Part shown: in pieces, positions 63,401 to 64,000 of the stretch
Numbering within the stretch: position 1 is the first letter of the stretch
Layout of the letters: each line of letters begins with the position of its first letter
NCBI RefSeq assembly: GCF_004664715.2
Contig: NC_051076.1
Coordinates: 691,800-755,799, forward strand
Direction: 5' to 3'
From: Peromyscus leucopus
Taxonomy: Eukaryota > Chordata > Mammalia > Rodentia > Cricetidae
DNA length: 64,000 nt
Program-made: the position numbers and the translations under genes
Notes under the pieces: generated by a model
Databases searched by the model: none
What the model was told of the DNA's origin: nothing
Seen by the model: the letters and a program-made list of their open reading frames with translations, nothing else

Positions 63401-63711
63401 GAGGCTATTCTTTACATTTTGTCCTTTATTTATTATACTATCATTTCTCAAAAATTGGTAACATTTTTGTCCTATCAAAATAAGTGTGATAACTGCCATG
63501 ATTATATTGGCATAATAATTTATCTTTTGTTTATATTTTCATTAGGTTGTGTGACTGGTCAGATTCTCAGAGTCTAAAGGTAACAGAAAAAGCAATTCTT
63601 CTTGAAATCTTTTGGTCAGGAAGTGAAACTTCAGGACTTTTGACAAAACCAGTAAATATGCTTTTGGAATGGACTATATATTCTCACAAGGAAAAATGCA
63701 AGTCTAATGAT
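30836..63711 (+). CDS. SLF1: SLF1, SMC5-SMC6 complex localization factor 1 (first ~612 codons, split over 13 coding exons)
   Basis: SLF1 is a nuclear genome-stability adaptor. Its BRCT pair binds phosphorylated RAD18 at damaged or stalled forks, and with SLF2 it brings in the SMC5-SMC6 complex (established for human SLF1). I joined 30836-30949, 31100-31175, 32211-32451, 43169-43331, 51972-52114, 53404-53550, 54321-54464, 56588-56722, 57577-57630, 59680-59838, 60569-60732, 62814-62942 and 63546-63711. All junctions are GT/AG and all phases agree except after exon 6, which is one base short. The predicted protein closely follows mammalian SLF1, including start [24 protein letters not shown]1 covers about residues 2-80 and BRCT2 about 120-199. 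A basic, Lys-rich linker (200-390) and the start of the helical middle follow. Human SLF1 has about 1058 residues, so the C-terminal ankyrin repeats lie beyond 64000. Transcription is likely driven by the shared CpG-island promoter. Confidence 0.96.
31100..31175 (+). CDS. SLF1: SLF1 exon 3 (codons 39-64)
   Basis: Acceptor 'cccttcag', donor 'gcagcag|gtaag'. The exon encodes [18 protein letters not shown], the central BRCT1 strand with the 'THLIA' element typical of BRCT folds. Intron 2 before it is only 150 bases. It ends with one base of the next codon. Confidence 0.96.
32211..32451 (+). CDS. SLF1: SLF1 exon 4 (codons 64-144)
   Basis: Acceptor 'tactttctag', donor 'gtaag|gtacga'. It completes BRCT1 with the conserved tryptophan helix ([19 protein letters not shown]) and starts BRCT2 ([16 protein letters not shown]). 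241 bases, ending with two bases of an Arg codon. Confidence 0.97.
32590..32830 (-). mobile_element. L1 3'-end fragment with CA tract
   Basis: The pyrimidine-rich 'ttcccacctccctgtccccc' segment and 'tttttcattattattacatg' followed by CA repeats (32711-32748) match the reversed 3' untranslated region of rodent L1. Confidence 0.6.
32711..32748 (+). repeat. (CA)n microsatellite
   Basis: Two CA runs separated by an 'atacac' interruption, inside the L1-like fragment in intron 4. Confidence 0.95.
33083..33234 (-). mobile_element. B1 SINE
   Basis: A (TTTC)n/T-rich tail at 33083-33108, then 'caagacagggtttgtctgtg', 'gctggcctcgaactcataga' and an end near 'gggctgggattaatggtgcg'. It is reversed and moderately diverged. 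Confidence 0.9.
33250..33545 (-). mobile_element. B3/B4-type SINE, diverged
   Basis: The segments 'gaaagtgtgtgtatagttgt', 'gagacatgctgtctcactga' and 'ccactgagccacctccccat' follow the reversed B4 order (tail, B1-like body, tRNA-like head). Confidence 0.6.
34770..34990 (-). mobile_element. B3-type SINE
   Basis: The segments 'gtgtccaggtgttttgcctg', 'gacagttgtgagctgccaca' and 'actgaaccatctttagcccc' are reversed B3 landmarks. Confidence 0.7.
35570..35870 (+). mobile_element. Old L1 ORF2 fragment
   Basis: The segment 'gacaaggcaaggatgctcac' with 'tttagcattttactggcttt' resembles the reverse-transcriptase region of L1 ORF2 in decayed form. Confidence 0.4.
36889..37354 (+). repeat. 25-bp minisatellite, about 19 copies
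   Basis: The unit combines 'ggacatcagggaagatgg' with 'aggagga'. Full copies are 25 bases, so each copy shifts frame by one and the three readings rotate with a 75-base period. Variants: 19-22-base copies near the start, AGATGG versus AGGGTGG, and GAGGAGGAG versus GAGGAAGAG. The frames of 130-180 codons across it are artefacts of the stop-free unit. Confidence 0.96.
37994..38008 (+). repeat. L1 target-site duplication, left copy
   Basis: TGGTTATTTGATTTT, identical to 39985-39999. Confidence 0.93.
38009..39984 (-). mobile_element. 5'-truncated, 5'-inverted LINE-1 insertion
   Basis: The left part (38009-39060) is the L1 3' end on the minus strand, with a poly-T run at 38009-38030 and the 3' untranslated region. 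The right part (39061-39984) is the ORF2 C-terminal region on the plus strand. In a normal L1 the two join at 'aacaatg', seen at both the 39050 junction side and 39981-39987. The target TGGTTATTTGATTTT is duplicated at 37994-38008 and 39985-39999. ORF2 is only the last ~300 codons and includes stops, so the copy cannot move by itself. Confidence 0.95.
39985..39999 (+). repeat. L1 target-site duplication, right copy
   Basis: TGGTTATTTGATTTT, identical to 37994-38008. The first bases may overlap the L1 end 'acaatg'. Confidence 0.93.
40590..41090 (-). mobile_element. L1 ORF2 reverse-transcriptase fragment
   Basis: The segment 'ggccttttctgaatctaatg' with 'agatgatcatttggttttgt' and, further on, 'gggatattggtctataattt' is the reversed fingers/palm region of L1 ORF2. 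It is decayed. Confidence 0.8.
41266..41620 (-). mobile_element. Solo LTR of an ERVK-type endogenous retrovirus
   Basis: On the minus strand it runs TGTCAGGGACAAGG... to ...GCGGGGCA, 355 bases, with a TATA box ('aactatataaacc', about 41395-41407) and an AATAAA signal (about 41370-41376). The 6-base target CATATG is duplicated at 41260-41265 and 41621-41626, the length usual for ERVK/IAP-like insertions. There is no internal region, so it arose by recombination between the two LTRs of a provirus. Confidence 0.88.
42580..42730 (-). mobile_element. B4-type SINE fragment
   Basis: T-rich start, then 'catgagataggatctcactt' and 'ttctgcccctgcctctcc'. Reversed B1-like body of a B4, diverged. A short (TTGT)n follows at 42787-42807. 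Confidence 0.5.
43169..43331 (+). CDS. SLF1: SLF1 exon 5 (codons 144-198)
   Basis: Acceptor 'tttatttag', donor 'ttagag|gtaagt'. It encodes [19 protein letters not shown] and [10 protein letters not shown], then ends [12 protein letters not shown], the second half of BRCT2. It ends in phase 0, so exon 6 could be skipped without loss of frame if exon 7 also starts in phase 0, which it does. Confidence 0.97.
45845..46160 (+). mobile_element. B4/RSINE-type SINE
   Basis: tRNA-like head ('ctggggtgatggctccatga'), B1-like middle ('acatctgtgatcctagactg'), and a B4 tail ending in CA-rich sequence ('tgctcacacacatcatagtc'). Confidence 0.75.
47080..47425 (+). mobile_element. L1 3' end followed by B1-like fragment
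   Basis: The segments 'catacacatatacatatgtg' and 'gatgtaactgttttataatc' followed by an A-rich tail are rodent L1 3' landmarks. A degraded B1 with 'ggataatcccagcacttggg' follows a run of A at 47297-47312. Confidence 0.55.
48000..48330 (-). mobile_element. L1 3'-untranslated fragment
   Basis: The segments 'tgatcatattcactcctaac' and 'ctcctcccaggtccactcct' match the reversed 3' end of rodent L1. The right end runs toward a GT microsatellite. Confidence 0.7.
48375..48420 (+). repeat. (GT)n microsatellite
   Basis: About 23 GT repeats in SLF1 intron 5. It produces poly-VC and poly-TH frames on the two strands. Confidence 0.97.
49129..50245 (+). mobile_element. ERVL/MaLR-type LTR and adjacent internal remnant
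   Basis: The LTR-like part (about 49129-49527) starts 'tggctagttttatgtgaac', has 'agtgagattcagttcattgt' in the middle and ends 'agtaaccctaagaca'. It is followed by 'ttggtaccagggtggtgggg', which resembles a Leu-tRNA primer-binding site region of ERVL-class elements. The next ~700 bases look like internal non-coding sequence of the same element. No intact retroviral frame is present. The 61-codon frame at 50058 is within it. Confidence 0.55.
51310..51535 (-). mobile_element. B4-type SINE
   Basis: The segments 'cttgagacagggtttctgga', 'ctacctgtctctccctccca' and a tRNA-like end 'actgagctctcaccagccct' give the reversed B4 order. Confidence 0.7.
51972..52114 (+). CDS. SLF1: SLF1 exon 6 (codons 199-246), one base out of frame
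   Basis: Acceptor 'cacatacag', donor 'cccag|gtaaaa'. It starts in phase 0 with [17 protein letters not shown], an acidic then Lys-rich linker after BRCT2. The orthologous exon ends MYRTQ in phase 0. Here ATG-TAT-AGA-ACC-CAG is present (52100-52114) but is displaced by one base from the exon's frame, giving 143 instead of 144 bases. The missing base lies in 52085-52100, most simply in the AGAGAGAAAA stretch. Read literally, exon 7 then stops at TGA 53450-53452. Confidence 0.9.
53404..53550 (+). CDS. SLF1: SLF1 exon 7 (codons 247-295)
   Basis: Acceptor 'acatatag', donor 'aatcag|gtaaat'. In the conserved frame it encodes [20 protein letters not shown] and a Lys/Arg-rich run ending RRHTHENQ. 147 bases, phase 0 at both ends. 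The linker is poorly conserved in mammals but the basic character matches. Confidence 0.92.
54321..54464 (+). CDS. SLF1: SLF1 exon 8 (codons 296-343)
   Basis: Acceptor 'aaaatacag', donor 'gaccag|gtgagg'. It encodes [20 protein letters not shown] and [10 protein letters not shown], a strongly basic segment that could act as a nuclear-localisation or DNA-contact region (inference). 144 bases, phase 0 at both ends. Confidence 0.94.
54465..56587 (+). other. SLF1: SLF1 intron 8
   Basis: 2123 bases. About half is an L1 3' untranslated region in reverse (54800-55920). The rest, including 55960-56580, shows nothing recognised except a short B-type SINE end at about 56400-56470. Confidence 0.7.
54800..55920 (-). 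mobile_element. L1 3'-untranslated region
   Basis: The segments 'tgtttgcctagagaagaact', 'ccattggtgtcttccttgtt', 'tagcttctgatgttactagg' and 'gcaaagagaagtttccttga' are successive reversed landmarks of an older rodent L1 3' end. The ORFs on both strands here are incidental. Confidence 0.85.
56588..56722 (+). CDS. SLF1: SLF1 exon 9 (codons 344-388)
   Basis: Acceptor 'catgtatgtag', donor 'gctcag|gtaatg'. It encodes [20 protein letters not shown] followed by [18 protein letters not shown], an amphipathic helix leading into the conserved middle. 135 bases, phase 0. Confidence 0.94.
57577..57630 (+). CDS. SLF1: SLF1 exon 10 (codons 389-406), micro-exon
   Basis: Acceptor 'ttttgtag', donor 'gtagag|gtaagg'. 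54 bases encoding [18 protein letters not shown]. Phase 0 at both ends, so skipping it would be frame-neutral. The frame stays open for another 23 codons past the donor, to the TAA at 57703-57705. Confidence 0.95.
57631..59679 (+). other. SLF1: SLF1 intron 10
   Basis: 2049 bases, of which about 1400 are the minisatellite at 58211-59606. The first 570 bases are AT-rich and hold nothing recognised apart from the open extension of exon 10. Confidence 0.85.
58211..59606 (+). repeat. GA-rich minisatellite, ~31-37-base unit, about 40 copies
   Basis: The unit joins 'aggacaggagtccactgtag' to 'aggaggggacagaagta'. Variants lack GGAG or change GGGGAC to GAGAC, giving about 31-37 bases. Copies become ragged near 58360-58560, 58790-58830, 59080-59140 and 59340-59540. 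Poly-G runs interrupt at about 58510-58549 and 59460-59490, with an A-rich run at 59342-59374. The minus-strand open frames (300-400 codons of repeating Leu/Ser/Pro/Cys) are due to the stop-free unit. Confidence 0.96.
59680..59838 (+). CDS. SLF1: SLF1 exon 11 (codons 407-459)
   Basis: Acceptor 'tttttcttag', donor 'ctgcag|gtaagg'. It encodes [20 protein letters not shown] and [20 protein letters not shown], the start of the highly conserved helical middle region. The minisatellite ends only about 73 bases upstream of this acceptor. Confidence 0.97.
60569..60732 (+). CDS. SLF1: SLF1 exon 12 (codons 460-514)
   Basis: Acceptor 'taataatag', donor 'atcag|gtaagc'. It encodes [20 protein letters not shown] and [25 protein letters not shown] pair is visible; CxxC is kept in the human protein, but I do not claim metal binding. 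Confidence 0.97.
61430..61840 (+). mobile_element. B4-type SINE split by a nested B1
   Basis: The B4 body at 61430-61555 ends 'tagtgagttcattttactgg'. A B1 occupies about 61557-61700 ('tttaatcccagtactcaaga' to 'gaaaccctatcttgagg'). The B4 tail resumes 'gaggtggcaagcgattgagg' to about 61810. Confidence 0.7.
61957..62130 (+). mobile_element. B3/B2-type SINE with (GT)n tail
   Basis: tRNA-like head 'gggctggagagatggcttag', B3 middle 'cttctgacctctgctagcac', end 'catacatgcaggcagaaact', then GT/GC repeats at 62095-62130. Confidence 0.85.
62512..62640 (+). mobile_element. Partial B1 SINE
   Basis: Right half only: 'gtgagttcaaggccagcctg' to 'gtcctgtcttaaaaaaacaa', then an A-rich tail. Confidence 0.8.
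62814..62942 (+). CDS. SLF1: SLF1 exon 13 (codons 514-557)
   Basis: Acceptor 'acttt' 'cag', donor 'caaaa|gtaagt'. It encodes [20 protein letters not shown] and [20 protein letters not shown], conserved helical repeats of the middle region. 129 bases. Confidence 0.97.
63190..63385 (-). mobile_element. B4-like SINE with long poly-T
   Basis: A 26-base T run at 63256-63281 lies between two SINE-like stretches ('tgagagtcattcctcaggaa' and 'cctgtagctcacagagtagt', 'cctccagcactggcactgcc'). Reversed and diverged, in intron 13. Confidence 0.5.
63546..63711 (+). CDS. SLF1: SLF1 exon 14 (codons 557-612), last coding exon in the window
   Basis: Acceptor 'ttcattag', donor 'aatgat|gtaagt'. It encodes [20 protein letters not shown] and [20 protein letters not shown], ending CKSND in phase 0. 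The next expected exon is not found in the remaining 289 bases, so the gene continues past 64000. Confidence 0.97.
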
Positions 63712-64000
63712 GTAAGTTGGAGTACTTTACAAAAGAATATAATTATAGAAAAAGCAGTTTGCTCTCCTTATCTGTAGGTTTCACAAAGTGCATATAGGAA
63801 ATATTCAGGAAAAGTTTCGTCTCTTCTGAACATTCACAGACTGTCTTAACATTATTACCTCAACAGTATGGTATAACAATCATGTGCATAACATTTAGAT
63901 TGTATTAGTTATTGGTGATCTATAGATGATTGGAAGCATATGGGAGGATGTAAAGTATATATGTAGGCATCGGAGTATTTTATGCACGATCTTGAGCATC
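63712..64000 (+). other. SLF1: SLF1 intron 14, start
   Basis: AT-rich intron sequence after the donor at 63712. The frame stays open to 63777 by chance. Confidence 0.8.

Overview
This is mammalian nuclear DNA from a rodent, most likely a cricetid (hamster, vole or deer-mouse group). The grounds are abundant B1, B3 and B4 SINEs, rodent-type L1 3' ends, long CA/GT microsatellites, and young B1 copies (for example 12848-13011) whose right half carries the 'ggaaaggcacaaagctacac' variant I associate with cricetids rather than mouse or rat. There are no bacterial genes. Most long open frames are chance frames in repeats or introns.

The gene content is one recognisable protein gene plus the start of a divergent partner. 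A CpG island at about 22450-23190 holds a head-to-head promoter. To the right, on the plus strand, lies SLF1 (SMC5-SMC6 complex localization factor 1, also ANKRD32/BRCTD1). It has a non-coding exon 1 ending at 22762 and thirteen coding exons between 30836 and 63711. These encode about the first 612 residues: the two N-terminal BRCT domains, a basic linker and the start of the helical middle. The C-terminal ankyrin repeats lie beyond the window. To the left, on the minus strand, a donor at 22461 marks the probable first exon of the KIAA0825 orthologue, which is SLF1's divergent neighbour in human. Bases 1-22460 would then be its first intron or upstream region, and I found no coding exon there.

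Layout: 1-22460, repeat-rich with several LTRs, an old L1 and SINEs; 22460-23190, promoter island; 22763-30835, SLF1 intron 1, fairly repeat-poor; 30836-32451, exons 2-4; 32452-43168, intron 4, with a 25-bp minisatellite, a textbook 5'-inverted L1 and a solo LTR; 43169-43331, exon 5; 43332-51971, intron 5; 51972-63711, exons 6-14, with a 1.4-kb GA-rich minisatellite filling most of intron 10.

Two points matter most. First, SLF1 exon 6 is one base short of frame near 52085-52100. As written, the message would stop at 53450-53452 after about 261 residues, although all downstream exons stay open and in phase. This is either an assembly error, a recent null allele, or a change tolerated by skipping exon 6, which would keep frame. 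Second, the transposon structures are unusually readable: a twin-primed L1 with a 15-bp target duplication, a solo LTR with a 6-bp duplication, and an LTR with tandem CCAAT boxes about 1.8 kb from the promoter. I found no convincing undescribed biological system.
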